DNA from: Apoda limacodes
Lineage: Eukaryota; Arthropoda; Insecta; Lepidoptera; Limacodidae
DNA: 64,000 nucleotides
Reading direction: 5' to 3'
Assembly: GCA_946406115.1 (NCBI GenBank)
Contig: OX291550.1
Coordinates: 19,258,722-19,322,721 of the forward strand
Positions 1 through 10,624 of the stretch are shown in pieces. Positions within the stretch are counted from its first letter, which is position 1. Every line of letters starts with the position of its first letter. The position numbers and the translations under genes were made by a program. The notes under the pieces were generated by a model. The model ran no database searches and was not told where the DNA came from. It worked only from the letters and a program-made list of their open reading frames with translations.

Positions 1-930
1 CAACTACCGAAATAAAAAGCTTTCTTGGCCTTGTCAGTTATTACTGCCGGTTCATCAAAGACTTTTCTAAAATTACCCAACCTATGACAGCCCGATTAAA
101 AAAAACACGTGCTATGCCTATCGACGATGAAAAATATATAGAATCCTTTCAGAAATGTAAAGAATTGCTGGTAAATGCCCACACTTCAGTATCCTGACCA
201 TGAGAAACCCTATATCTTAACGACAGACGCATCTGAGTTCGCTCTGGGTGCTGTCCTATCTCAAGGCACCTTAGGCAATGATAATCCCGTGGCTTATGCA
301 AGCCGAACACTTAACGATGCCGAAACTCGCTACAGCGTAACCGAAAAGTAATTACTTGCCATTGTATGGGCAATGAAACACTTTCGCCTATACCTCTATG
401 GTAAAAGATTCATAATTATTACGGACCACAAGCCTCTTGCTTGGTTAAATACCCTGAAAGATACGAACAGCAGACTTACACGTTGGAGATTACGGCTGGC
501 CGAATATGATTTCGATATCATACACAAAAGCGGCAAACTTAATTCTAATGCAGATGCCTTATCTCGCATCAAGATTAATGCTTTAGGTAAAGACGACAAA
601 ATCTTTACACAAGCAAACGTGGACAGAGAGGAAAATAGGAAACAATATATAACCGAACTAACGAAAGAACTTGAAGAACTATGTAAAGCACAAAAGGATA
701 AGTGGCCTCAGGCTCCTCCACCAGAAAAACAGATGACTATTTCAGACTCTGACTCCGAAAGGCCAATAACTATCCCCGATTCTGACGAGACATTGTCTGC
801 AAAAAGTGAACGCCATTATTCAATACCATCACCTGCTTTTACAACTTTAACAGCATCTGAAAATTCGTCACAAACCGACACAGCTCATTCAGCCCAAGAC
901 ACAGAATCCAATGGGATTCCAATCTTATAA
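1..930 (+). pseudogene. Ty3/gypsy pol: end of reverse transcriptase plus RNase H (broken)
   Basis: C-terminal part of a gypsy-class Pol. The first ~180 bases give the RT thumb/connection (FLGLVSYYCRFIKDF). After a frameshift near 185 comes RNase H: TTDASEFALGAVLSQ near 220-265, [10 protein letters not shown] near 421-450, and NADALSRI near 547-570, as in the 17.6/297/gypsy group. An in-frame TAA at 349-351 falls exactly where the family has the catalytic glutamate (TEK-stop-LLAIV), so the copy is dead. The reading frame then stays open from 373 to 930 through a polar, Ser/Thr/Glu-rich spacer. It reaches integrase in the same frame after one stop. The element continues beyond the left window edge. 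Identity as Ty3/gypsy RNase H is secure; the exact clade is not. Confidence 0.9.
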
Positions 931-2240
931 GAAGCTATAGATACAAAACCAAACCAAATTCTAGTATACACTTGGTTAATTGACAGACTATCTGTCAAAA
1001 ACTTGTCCAGAGATAAACAGAAAATTTTGGAAGTACACCTTCCGTCTAATAGACCTGACCTTGTAAAACAATTCTTAAAAGAATATATACAAAATAAAAC
1101 CAAGTACTGTATTTACTTCGAAGACGAACAACACCGCCGGCAATTTACAGAAATGGTCATATTTTTATTCAAAAGAGAAAACGTGCAATTTTACGAATGT
1201 ACTAAAAGAGTGGTTTTTGTAGGTGATGAATCAGAGCAGAGAGATATCGTTAAAAAATACCACCTGGGTAAAACCTGCCATCGCGGAATTAAAGAGACCT
1301 TATATCACATTGCCCGTACTTATTTTTGGCATAACATGGCAATAACCATATCATCATACATAAATTCCTGCGAAACTTGTCAAATGATGAAGTATGACAG
1401 AAAACCCCTTATACCTAAACTACAGTTGGCACAAACACAGACAAATTCCTGGAAGAAATCTTTATTGATTTATTCTCAATAGAAGGACAATACTACCTGA
1501 CAAAAATTGACGCTTTTAGTAAAATCGGACAAGCATTCCAAATTTCTAACCGTTCTACCCCAGAAGTCGTTAGAGCTCTTATTAAGTACTTTTCTATTTA
1601 CGGTGTACCGCTGAAAATAAGTTCCGACCCAGGCTCTGAATTTAACAATACTCTTTTAAAAGAGCTCCTCCCCTTTTACAAAATAGACCTCCACATAGGT
1701 ACCCCCAACAATCCAAACTCAATGGGCCTTATAGAAAGATTCCACTCTACAATCCTTGAAATTTATAGGCTTGCCAAATACGAACACAAACACACAGATG
1801 CCGCCTCGGTAATGATCTACGCAATAATGTCATACAACCATAGCATCCACAGTGCTACTGGTTTAACACCTCTGGAAGTTTTACTAGGACACACTGAGTC
1901 ACGACATGTATTTGACGTAAACTTTGAGAAACAATACATGCAACAATTAGTTAAAGAACACGTGAGAAGGACAAAACACCTGTATAGACATTTCACAGAA
2001 CAGACAATTTTAAAAGTAAAGAAAAGGTAATTGCAAAGAAAGGCGGAGAAATAGATTTTCAAATTAGACTCGGAGATACGATCTTTACCAAAGATATCAA
2101 CAAAAGAATTAGTAAAGATAAGCCACGTTTCCAAAAAGCTGTAGTCTCTGATTTGATAAACAGAAATATAATTCCCGTCCAAGTAAAAAATCGTTATACC
2201 AAAGTACCAATTAAGAATGTGAAACGTCCTCCACAGATAC
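931..2240 (+). pseudogene. Ty3/gypsy integrase (broken)
   Basis: Retroviral-type integrase that would insert element cDNA into the genome. The N-terminal HHCC zinc domain lies near 1258-1390 (HLGKTCHRG, then CETCQMMK). The catalytic core is in a different frame after a frameshift near 1450: Asp at 1467-1469, Asp at 1626-1628 (SSDPGSEF) and Glu at 1734-1736 (GLIERFHST). Thirty-five residues separate the second Asp from the Glu, the DD35E signature, so the triad itself survives. A stop at 2028-2030 follows, then a shifted C-terminal stretch (GDTIFTKDINKR, near 2070-2105). It has the same orientation and element as the RNase H upstream and the envelope remnant downstream. Stops and frameshifts exclude an intact protein. 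Confidence 0.9.
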
Positions 2241-3559
2241 CTCCTGCTCGCCGTGGCAGCAGCCATGACAATGCAACTCCAAGCCCTTCAACTTCAAGAG
2301 CTAAATAGGAACCCTGGTATCCTGCCCGTGAAAAATGGTGTTGCAGTCATTAGTAATGATAAGTGGATTATAGTTAAACTTTTAGATTTAAAACCTATTA
2401 TAGATGACCTCGAGCTTAACGTAGTTCAGTCTCTCGAATTAGATAAGTTAGTTAGGAATTTTGATAAAAACTTTACACATAATTTTATAGATATAAAAAC
2501 ACAGCTAGAATATATAAGGAATGTAACAGTAGCAAAATTCGAACAAGTAACCCCATCATTAATGGGTCAAGCGTGAATTACTATACCCTCTTGGTTCAAT
2601 AGTTAAAATTATTACAGGAAATCTTGATAATGATGACGCCATCAGATATGACAGACTGATCGATGAAACAAAAACAAAACAAAGTGATAACAACAAAAAA
2701 CTGACATTGATCACTGAAATGGTGCAAACTCTATCAAACTCTACATTTAAGTTAAATGATAATCTCATTGAAATAGATAAGGAAATTGTAAAAATAGCTC
2801 ACAACTTGAGCCAAATTCTAAAAGAAGAACACCTTAACCATGCGGAAACCCAAATTATACATACGTATCACTTACTTATCCATAACTTTCAAGCAATCCA
2901 TATCTAACTGAATGAGATTGAGACTAGCTTAGCATTGAGTAGGTTAGGAGTTTTGCATCAATCTGTAATAGAATCAAATAAGTTGCTACAACTGCTTAAG
3001 AAAATCAATGAAATAGGAAAGTTATTGTATGCACCCAATTTGGAAAAAATAATTAAGATAGAACAGTCAATAGTACTAAAAGCTTATTTTAAGAAAAATG
3101 TTATTACGTACCTTTTGGAAATACCGCTTATCGAGAATTTCACCTATGTTTACTATCAGTTTATAGCCTTCCATCCCATTACCTATATTATACCAAAATC
3201 GCACCCTTGTCCCCTACCCCTACCTGTTAGTAAAAGGGTCGAAGATCAGGCTACTTACTCACCCATGTCAAGAAATCGACGAATTCAGCTTCCTCTGTCA
3301 TGATGACGACATGCCCCAGTACATCAAAGACCCTTGCATAACCGAGTTGATGACGTCTGAGAAAAACGTGACCTCGTGCATCCAGATTCCCATTAACATA
3401 GAGACCGTAAAAGCTCAGCTGATACAGAGTAAAGAGCAAACACTGCTTTCCAGAACCTGTATTAATGAAATATTTCGGCAACAGATCCATGGTACTTACG
3501 TAATTACGCTAGATGACCTTAACAAAAATAAAATGTCTACCTACGTAGATAGCTATTAG
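2241..3559 (+). pseudogene. errantivirus-type envelope remnant (broken)
   Basis: Third gene of the same element, after integrase, as in insect errantiviruses (gypsy, ZAM, TED). The first block (2253-2576) carries NRNPGILPVKNG and a hydrophobic WIIVKLLDL stretch. A frameshift near 2575 follows. Next comes GSIVKIITGNLD, which resembles the fusion-peptide region of gypsy-type and baculovirus-F-like envelope proteins. It is followed by a long Leu/Ile-rich helical region (near 2640-3150) with a stop at 2905-2907. Another frameshift near 3300 leads into a Cys-containing block ending at 3557-3559. Known family role: membrane fusion. In this copy the gene is clearly inactive. No 3' LTR is recognisable after it; the element appears cut off around 3.6 kb. 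The envelope assignment rests on gene order and short motifs. Confidence 0.72.
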
Positions 3560-3635
3560 AAAATTGGTCTAAGCTGTTTAACTGAACTAAATATTCATAA
3601 TTCGTAAAATGTAACAAATACAAAAAGAAAGGCAT

Positions 3636-3724
3636 AAGGTGAGTCGAATCCACAGCCTGCATTGCACTGAGTACACGTATTAAGATCTGATACGTCTATC
3701 CACTAGGCTACGGATACGATAATT
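3636..3724 (-). repeat. tRNA-derived SINE head
   Basis: On the minus strand, GTAGCCTAGTGGATAG is a pol III A box and GGATTCGACTC, about 60 bases later, a B box. The spacing and the lack of a foldable acceptor stem fit a tRNA-derived SINE, not a tRNA gene. It abuts the truncated end of the gypsy element. Confidence 0.6.
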
Positions 3725-3876
3725 TTCTTAGTGAAATTATTATATACAATATTAAATGAAACTAATATTACTCAGGTTCTACCAGACATATTTCTTTAGT
3801 TCTTTAAGTGTGTGAGTGAATGAATGCGCTTGCCATTCTATTTTGTTTTGAAATTCTATGTGCAGTTCTGAAACTG

Positions 3877-3935
3877 ACCTTACATATAACACAAGCTTCG
3901 CTTACTTTGGGACCAAACGGCGCTGTGTGTAATGG
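3877..3935 (+). repeat. 3' tail of the 7.0 kb SINE family
   Basis: ACAAGCTTCGCTTACTTTGG then GACCAAACGGCGCTGTGTG matches the 3' segment of the SINE copies at 7019-7245 (+) and 30366-30590 (-). Its head is missing here. Confidence 0.6.
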
Positions 3936-3954
3936 CTAAAAATATTTATTTATT

Positions 3955-4146
3955 TAAAAAAACTTTCAACCTTTATTTTTCCCCTATTGGCGATGAATTT
4001 TGCAAAATCCTTTCTTAGTGCTCACCTACGTCATAACAGGAAACTCTGTGCAACATTTCAAGTCCCTAGACCTTTATAGTTTCGGCTGTGCGTTGATATA
4101 TCAGTCAGTCTGTCAGTCAGATTCAGACTTAGTTTTCCCTTTTATA
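3955..4146 (-). repeat. Helitron-like interior repeat (GATGAATTTTGCAAAATCC family)
   Basis: Contains GATGAATTTTGCAAAATCC, CTACGTCATAACAGG and a CAGTCAGTCTGTCAGTCAG run. The first two recur in the element at 28219-28960. It lacks both termini. Class inferred from that relative. Confidence 0.5.
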
Positions 4147-4147
4147 T

Positions 4148-5093
4148 ATGTCGTATGGTAATCGAAAAAAACGGATTATTGCAAAAATCCTAGGACGTTT
4201 TGAAATGACTGCATGATTGGAAAATAAGAATGAATTTTGTAATCTTCCAAGCTATTTTCAAGATCATTGCAAAAAATCAAGTTTCGTTTAGGGTGAGATA
4301 GTTTGTACATGGTTCGCTGTGTTTTTATGGCATGAAAAGTAAGGTTTAGAAAAAACAGTATTTTAAGGACTCTCTTACAGCCCACTAGCGCCGCCATTAG
4401 ATATCCTCAATTTTTTATTTTTTTTTGGATTTTGAAATTCGTTTTCAACGGAGAGAAAAATTGAGGATATCTAATAGCGGCGCTAGTTAGCTGCTATATA
4501 CCCCTTAATCTCAAAAACTATCATACAACAGATAGGCAGGGCGGAATTCGTCAATTGGAAACGACACGTGTCGGGAAATAGCTAAATCATGGTTAGACGA
4601 TGGAGGATGGGTACCTTAAAAATTATGACAGACGAGTTGCTACTAGCTCGTCAGTGCCTACCTATTCGCACATAAGGACTATGTCCTAAGTCTCCTTATT
4701 TAAGAAAAGGCCTGTGCCCGGTAGTTATGATGATAAAAAACGGCTTAGGTAACCTATAAGTTCATGATAATGTCCTTTGTTTCTTCCTTTATAAAATAAC
4801 GTTAAATAACAAATACATAGAATATTTTGATAATAAAAGACGTCAATCATGAATCTGAAATATACGGAGGTAGTCGTTTTTGCTAATAGCAGCTTTTGTA
4901 AGTTTATTCACTTAATATCAGCCAATCAGTGCTCATGATTTGCAAAACGTTTAAAATAAACAAGGATTTTTGCTATAATCCTAAACGTAGCCCGGAATAT
5001 TACAAAAAAACTTCTTATTTTACAACTGTCCGGTCGTTTGCAATCGTCCTAGGACTTTTGCAATAAGTCGTTTTTTCTATTTTCCTACGACAT
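4148..5093. mobile_element. ~946-bp element with ~50-bp terminal inverted repeats
   Basis: The left arm 4148-4197 (ATGTCGTATGG...ATCCTAGGACG) is the imperfect reverse complement of the right arm 5045-5093 (CGTCCTAGGAC...CCTACGACAT). About four fifths of positions match. No transposase ORF lies between them; the longest interior ORF, 73 codons on the minus strand (4176-4397), has no recognisable motif. A 102-bp palindrome (4385-4486) sits inside. This is consistent with a non-autonomous DNA transposon. No clear target duplication could be read, so the superfamily is open. Confidence 0.6.
4385..4486. repeat. 102-bp near-perfect palindrome (foldback MITE)
   Basis: Arm 4385-4415 (CTAGCGCCGCCATTAGATAT...) and arm 4456-4486 (...ATATCTAATAGCGGCGCTAG) are reverse complements over 31 bases with one mismatch. 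They enclose a ~40-base T-rich loop. It is far better preserved than the surrounding 946-bp element, so it is probably a younger insertion or a structure kept by gene conversion. Confidence 0.8.
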
Positions 5094-5288
5094 TAACGCC
5101 TTTAGCCAGTTATAGGTATAATAGTTATTTTAGCTACTTTAAACTTATTAGAAAAAGAAAAAAAAATACTGGTACCCCATTTCTCACCTCATCTTCGAAT
5201 TTGGTAAGACTCTGAAACATTGACTTATAAATTGTCTACATATTACTGTATTTAAACGTGTAATTTCATAAATCATATCAAGAGCTAG

Positions 5289-5810
5289 GATGCTTGGCAC
5301 TTGAAGGCTTCTCAGAAACTCTCCAGCCGATGCGGTTTTTTGCATAATATAGATGTTATTTCAAAGCAAGTTTCTAGACATGTTTCACTCAGTTACACAA
5401 CGCCAACGGGCTTAAGGAATCGTCAACATCACAAACTCACAAGCCGTATCGAACTCTTAAATCTGAGTAAAGTATATCTCTTGTCGTTCGTATATTACGG
5501 GATGTGTTCTGAGGAATTGCTTAAAATTATGCTCACGGTTACTTTCTATTTTATTACCACTTACCCCTTTAGAACCTAAATGGTCACATACAGTCCGGTT
5601 TCAGAGGAACTTTCAGCCGCGAATGCTTAGATTTTGGAATGAGGTCCTTGTCAAAGTTTTCTCTAAGGACTACAATACGGGGTTCTTTAAGAAAGAAGTT
5701 ATTAGATTTTTAAAGGGTCGGCAACGCGCGAGTTTTGCCCCTGGTGTTGCCAGCGTCGATCAGGCGGTCCCTTAACTTGTTTGCCACCTTAGTGGTATTA
5801 AAAACAGCTG
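5289..5810 (+). pseudogene. LINE-A ORF2 C-terminus and 3' end
   Basis: Degraded copy of the LINE at 27260-28215. Short blocks align in changing frames: CSEELLKIML (near 5510), WSHTVRFQRNFQPR (near 5583-5620) and FFKKEVIRFLKGRQRA (near 5685-5735). It ends in the family tail ATCAGGCGG...TTGTTTGCCACCTTAGTGG. It carries the region after the reverse-transcriptase palm and is truncated at its 5' end, as usual for LINEs. The long ORF at 5301-5579 is only partly in the true frame. Confidence 0.75.
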
Positions 5811-6420
5811 TAGACCACTAAAATTTTTAAATAGATGTTAATGTTGCCATAAGGCACTGCAACAAATATTTTTTGCGTGTTAAAACGAGTTGTCTGTACA
5901 GAGTTTATGATTCATTAGCGACAGCTTTTAGATAGGATAACTCGACAGGCGGCGCTTCAATAAACATTTTTTGCTCATTAAAATATGAGTTGTTTTATGA
6001 GACATTGTTAATTATTTTCAGCGATATAAGATTAGCACTGAGAATTAAAGAATCGAAGGTCGGTGTTTTATAGTTTCACAAAAGTACAAACCAAAAATTT
6101 GTTCTTTACTTAGAACTAAAACGTCTAAAAACGTTAAAAAGCCTGCGCGAAAGAAACAGCAATTTGTGATCCGTTAAAACACGAACCCTCGTCAAGGAGG
6201 ATTTGTCAACCGAAAAGAAATAGGTACTTGTATTCCAGTCTTGTATGTTTTTAACCTAAGGGTACAAATTTTATAACAAACAAAAAACTTTTTATGAAAC
6301 AAACAATTTTCTTTAAACCTTTTTAACTAACAATTCGATTTTTATCAAAGATAGGATGATGTTTTTTTTTAATAACTTAGCAGAATATTTAAAGTCCACT
6401 GTTCGAATTTTAGGGAAAAA
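5811..6420. other. unassigned AT-rich spacer
   Basis: No ORF with a recognisable motif, no TIRs and no tRNA-like boxes were seen. Confidence 0.6.
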
Positions 6421-6424
6421 TCGA

Positions 6425-6760
6425 TGAAGTTGGAGCTTAACTCCAGCATTAAGGGTTACCGACAGTCCTCTATGCAGGGGCGGAATGGAAGGCCGAGGAG
6501 ACACCTTCTCACGTGGTTCTACATTGCAAAAGCGTAAGCGAACAACAGGCGAAGCTCCTTAAGAATCCACAAACCATGAGAGAGGCGCTGAATAACATTA
6601 GATGCCTCCTTGATTTCTGGACGGAGCTGGGATGTTATGAGTAACCAATGACATGAATCGGTTACCTACGTACAATGGCCCTATCATGAGGCTTAGTGCG
6701 GAAAACATAACTCCAACTAACTAAGGGTTCCGTTCCGCACAACAGTACGACACGACAATA
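6425..6760 (+). pseudogene. LINE ORF2 last ~65 codons plus 3' UTR (jockey/I-like)
   Basis: The frame AEWKAEETPSHVVLHCKSVS, then MREALNNIRCLLDFWTELGC, ends at a stop near 6643. It matches the conserved tail after the RNase H region of arthropod LINEs: a short 'ETPxHVLxxC' block followed by 'LLDFWxELGx'. A 3' UTR-like stretch follows, with CGGAAAACATAAC and GTTCCGCACAACAG. The 5' part is missing. Clade not resolved. Confidence 0.65.
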
Positions 6761-7018
6761 AGGTTGCCATTGCAAATTGTAAGAAATCGAATATTTTTCG
6801 ATACATATTTTGAATTAATTAAACTAAATAAAAATTGTTGTAATTACTTTTAAACAGATGGATTAGTTCTTTATCTGGAAGCTATTACTATAAAAACGTA
6901 AACTTGCCGTTACCGCTTACCACTAAACGGATTATTTAGCTTTGAGTTTATGAATAATAAAAGTAATAATGTATTTATTATTATTATGGCATTGGCATGT
7001 AGCCTAGGCATAGTAAAA

Positions 7019-7245
7019 GCGTGGCCTCGCAGTCTAGTTGGTAGTGTGGCCGGCTGAGTGCAGAGGGTGTGTGTTCAATTCCCGCACTGAACAAACATTT
7101 ATGTGATAAATATTTGTGTTTGTCTTGAGTCTGGGTGTAATTATGTTAGATATGTATGTATTTACAAAAAAAAGAATATATAATATAAGCTTTGCTTAGT
7201 TAAAACCAGATGGCGCTAGTTGATATGTCTGGTGCGTCTGGAATC
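7019..7245 (+). repeat. tRNA-derived SINE, near full length
   Basis: Head GCAGTCTAGTTGGTAG (A box, near 7029-7044) and GTGTTCAATTCCCGC (B box, near 7070-7085). A core follows, reading TATGTGATAAATATTTGTG and TCTTGAGTCTGGGTG. The 3' segment is AAGCTTTGCTTAG...CCAGATGGCGCTAG. The same order occurs reversed at 30366-30590; tails alone occur at 3877 and 32508. Confidence 0.8.
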
Positions 7246-8170
7246 TATCAAAAATGTCATCTTACGGACTTTCCGAGGGTTTGTGCAAATATACAGTTAC
7301 CATTCTATCCGGCAAATGTATAACAACCGTAGTTACTCCGAATACATGGAGCGTTAGGCTGGTGTCCCGCAAGGCTCTGTATTGTTCCAAACGTTGTTTC
7401 TACAGAAGTTTTGTGATCCATAAACCAATGGCCGTCAAAGTTATAATTTGCAATGTTCGGTAAAGACAAGCGTGATACGTCACTTACTTTGTATAATTTG
7501 ATCTTGGTGTAGGCTCGCACGAAACACACTAAATAAACATGCAATATATATCGATGCTTCAGGTCAATAAACTTCTTAATCGATGAATTCCATATAATTC
7601 ATGTCTTTTCGAAACTTAAAGTTTAGAAGTTATTTAAGCCGTAAAAATTAAACAAATCTAAATCTTTTAAATTTTTAATATTTTTTTATCAACTAGTAAG
7701 GATTTACTCACTGCGACTGAACGCACACTGACGAATACGTTTGATGCTGCTAACCGTAAAAAATTGTCAAAAGAATGCTTTCAGAATTCGCACAATTTCA
7801 GTTTTATTGTGAAAAGAAGTTTTTAACAAAGTACATATATACATTTTTACCGCATTCCACAGCATAGTTTTTATTTAAAACATTGTTAATTGTGTGTTAG
7901 CTTTATATTTTTATGATTATTTTATATTTTTCTCGGGAGTTACTTTAAATCCCGTCTCAGAGTAATTGAAGACTTTTAATGTTTCAAATAATAAAATACA
8001 ATCTGAAATACAAAAGGCAATTCAAATAGTACCTAAATTTTGATTGTTTTTTTGTTAATCAAACTATTTACATTGTAAATCTTGTTTTTTAAGTGTTTCA
8101 ATACAAAACATGTATTTATTAGTTGATACACTATAATATTATGTTTCATTTGTGATTTTACGAAGATTAC
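7246..8170. other. unassigned AT-rich spacer
   Basis: Two overlapping short ORFs on opposite strands (7254-7463, 7305-7544) show no motif or signal. Nothing else was recognised. Confidence 0.55.
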
Positions 8171-8174
8171 CTAT

Positions 8175-8310
8175 TGGACGCACGCAATAAAACAGTATTT
8201 TAATTAGTTTGTAAAGCTAGTTGTAGTTAATTTACTTGACGATTCGAAAGTGTTCTAAGCAACCCATTTGAATAAAAAGATTTTGATTTTGATTTTTTGA
8301 TTTTATCGTG
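8175..8310 (+). repeat. LINE 3' UTR with GATTTT-repeat tail
   Basis: TACTTGACGATTCGAAAGTG then TTTGAATAAAAAG and a run of GATTTT units is how CR1/jockey-like LINEs end in Lepidoptera (recalled). No coding part is present upstream. Confidence 0.5.
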
Positions 8311-9318
8311 TTTGCACCAATAAATGTTTATTTTTAGACTTTAAGATAGATTGTTAGGTAATGTCACTAGGCATTAAAAGTCCATCCTTTTTACCGCTGT
8401 GCGATAAAGTTTTTTAACAAAAAAAAAAAAATCTGTTGACAACATTCATGTTTACTGCTTAGAAAACCTCGCTTACTATAATTCGAAGATTCTACAAAAT
8501 ACTCTTTTACCATCTCCAAAAATATCGGGTCCTCGGAGTTGTTATCTACAGCGGCGTTTAATTTCGAGATCATTTACCGAAAAGTTGCTGCTTGATAAGT
8601 CGCCACCACCGTCGGACCAGTTTCATAAACTACTATTTTTCAACAAGCCTTATAATAAAATTTGGAACAAGCAGAAAACGGTTACTATATCGATTGCATT
8701 CCAAAAATACCCCGGCAGAAAAAAAGATCATCCTAGGTTGTGCTAGAGCGCAACAAGGACGTTAACTGGTGACATTATTACTTGATAGAGATTGAGCGTT
8801 TAGGAACACTGCTTTTTTTATGAAAATTGCAATTGTTTTTAACAATCTATTTAAATCTTCATTCATTACGTCAAAATTAACATCAATAATTTTTTTATAC
8901 AAATTATATGCATTGAATGCGCTCAATGGTGTCTATGCGCACATTCGATCGTTCTGTTGACCATAAACGAACGCGCTATTTCTATTACTTCCGGACCGCA
9001 TTCAACGCATTAGCTGCACATTCTCGGGAGGTACAGCAGTGGATGGGCTGTCAAAATAGTGAACTGCCGTATTGTTTGTTTACATTTGCTGAACAGAACG
9101 ATTTCAATGCCTACGCGATGTCATAGCTCTCAATGCTGTCAACAAAACGCACCTGTAGTTGCTAGTTATTACATGTTATAAAAATTGCTGAGAATGCTTT
9201 TTTTTGCTTTTCCTATTAAGATTGTTACCAGTCAATAGCGAAGTAAAATTTAAATTAAGAGAAACTGTTATTTTCTATGGTAAAAATAAGAATGCTTCTA
9301 TTAAATTATATTCTTGTA
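8311..9318. other. unassigned stretch with a GC-richer patch at 8900-9140
   Basis: The patch holds a 69-codon ORF (8917-9126) with no recognisable motif. CTGTTGACC near 8957 and GCTGTCAACA near 9134 are weakly inverted, which hints at an old DNA element but is not enough to call one. Confidence 0.4.
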
Positions 9319-9526
9319 CAGGGACGGATACAGGCTTTCATTACCGGTAAACGAATGAGGATGACTGCTCGGCGCAGTAATTGTTTCTTTTTATGATGTT
9401 TTACGGCTCCGGGTTCTAGCACTTCTACGCCTAGCCCTTGGTGAACCCGAAGTAAAATAATTTTAATTGATCGAATTATGGCCGAGTGATAAAGGAGGAG
9501 GGGGGGGCGCTCTGTATTCGCCACTG
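9319..9526. mobile_element. hAT-type MITE with 8-bp target duplication
   Basis: The left end CAGGGACGGATACAGG and the right end, read in reverse complement, CAGTGGCGAATACAGA form ~16-bp imperfect terminal inverted repeats of hAT style (CAGNGGCGNA). Flanking octamers TTCTTGTA (9311-9318) and TACTCGTA (9527-9534) match at 6 of 8 positions, the target-duplication length of hAT transposons. At 208 bp with no real ORF, it is a non-autonomous derivative. Confidence 0.75.
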
Positions 9527-9534
9527 TACTCGTA

Positions 9535-10130
9535 ATCTCAAAAAATATTTTATCTCACACCTTTAAATAACTCAGGATTTAACGCGATTCAACTATCAAA
9601 TCCTTCGCTTCTTTCGGGATTCAACTTAGGTCCTTACATGAAATTCAGCTATCTTTACACTTGTTGTGCAATCTACTATTAAAGTTACGTTTCAGTACTA
9701 CTTACACATTAGTAACATATAAAAATGAATATTTTACTTTAAATTAAATATGGTAAATGTCAAATTCAATTTGTAATTTTGTATTTAGTACAACTTAGTG
9801 TAATTACATGAAATGAGTACATTGCACCAAAACAAGTTAAATACTTAAAAGGGAAGAATACTTAGTGCCTTATCTTAAGCCAACAGAGCTTCACTTGCAA
9901 ACAAGGGTTAACGGACAGCGCTTTAATAAAGCAAATATTTATTCTTTCCTTTGTTCCTCCTAGCTCGTTCGTAAGTGTTATGACGACTACCAACAACGTG
10001 TGTGAAAAGTTTTATTGTATAATAATATACTACTTTTGTGTTCAAGACAATATTTTATTGTAGATAAATCGAATTTAATTCGGTACAGGTAGTATTATTT
10101 TGTTTGGCAGACACATTCAAAAGTTTTTAC
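9535..10130. other. unassigned spacer with one shared block
   Basis: TTTCGGGATTCAACTTAGG (near 9617) is shared with 45455-45475 (TCTCGGGATTCAACTTAACC), with related sequence after it in both (TGCAATCTACTATT / TGCAATCGACTATT). It is a fragment of an unnamed interspersed repeat. Confidence 0.45.
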
Positions 10131-10165
10131 CTCAACCCAGAACTCGAACCTGCAGCGTTCCAAGT
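10131..10165 (-). repeat. tRNA-like B-box fragment
   Basis: The reverse complement gives GCAGGTTCGAGTTCTGGG, a pol III B box in the same context as 11840-11900 and 31388-31475. The A-box half is absent. Confidence 0.4.
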
Positions 10166-10250
10166 GACTATTTAATTTAGATTTTTTTGTCAATTAAATT
10201 TTATCAGAATCGTTAACGCTGTTTTGGAAACATGAGTACATAATATATAG

Positions 10251-10306
10251 GCTACGGTGACAGCTTACCATCAGGCGGACCGTAAGCTTGTTTGCCACCT
10301 TAGGGG
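10251..10306 (+). repeat. LINE-A 3' tail
   Basis: CTTACCATCAGGCGGACCG then AAGCTTGTTTGCCACCTTAG is the terminal motif that closes LINE-A at 28155-28215. Only the tail is present. Confidence 0.7.
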
Positions 10307-10399
10307 TTATCTCACTATGGGCTCTGTATTTTATTTTAATTTTTATTTTATATTTTACTTTTATTGTTATTTTATAATTATTTCGTTTACATTGTTATT

Positions 10400-10585
10400 A
10401 AGTAGGTATTAATTTCTTAGGCGGGTGTTCTAGTGTAGGTGTCAAAGTTTTGTGTACAGTTATTTATAAATTTAATATAGTTAGTCTGTAAGTGTATAGT
10501 AAATAACTAATTTTAACTAGATTGTAAACGCTTTGGGTTACGAGTTAGTTTACAATTGTACCAATAAATAAATAAATAAATATAA
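10400..10585 (+). repeat. probable LINE 3' UTR ending in (TAAA)n
   Basis: An AT-rich segment ends in CCAATAAATAAATAAATAAA, a tail typical of non-LTR retrotransposons. No coding part is attached, so the family is unknown. Confidence 0.35.
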
Positions 10586-10624
10586 TACATATATGGGAGG
10601 TTCCTGGTCGTCGTCTCATCGTAA

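Noticed and set aside
1817..2266. 149-codon minus-strand open frame opposite integrase
   Set aside because: Shadow of the integrase and env reading frames on the plus strand.
3636..3724. possible tRNA gene
   Set aside because: A and B boxes are present but there is no acceptor stem or proper anticodon arm; it fits a SINE head.
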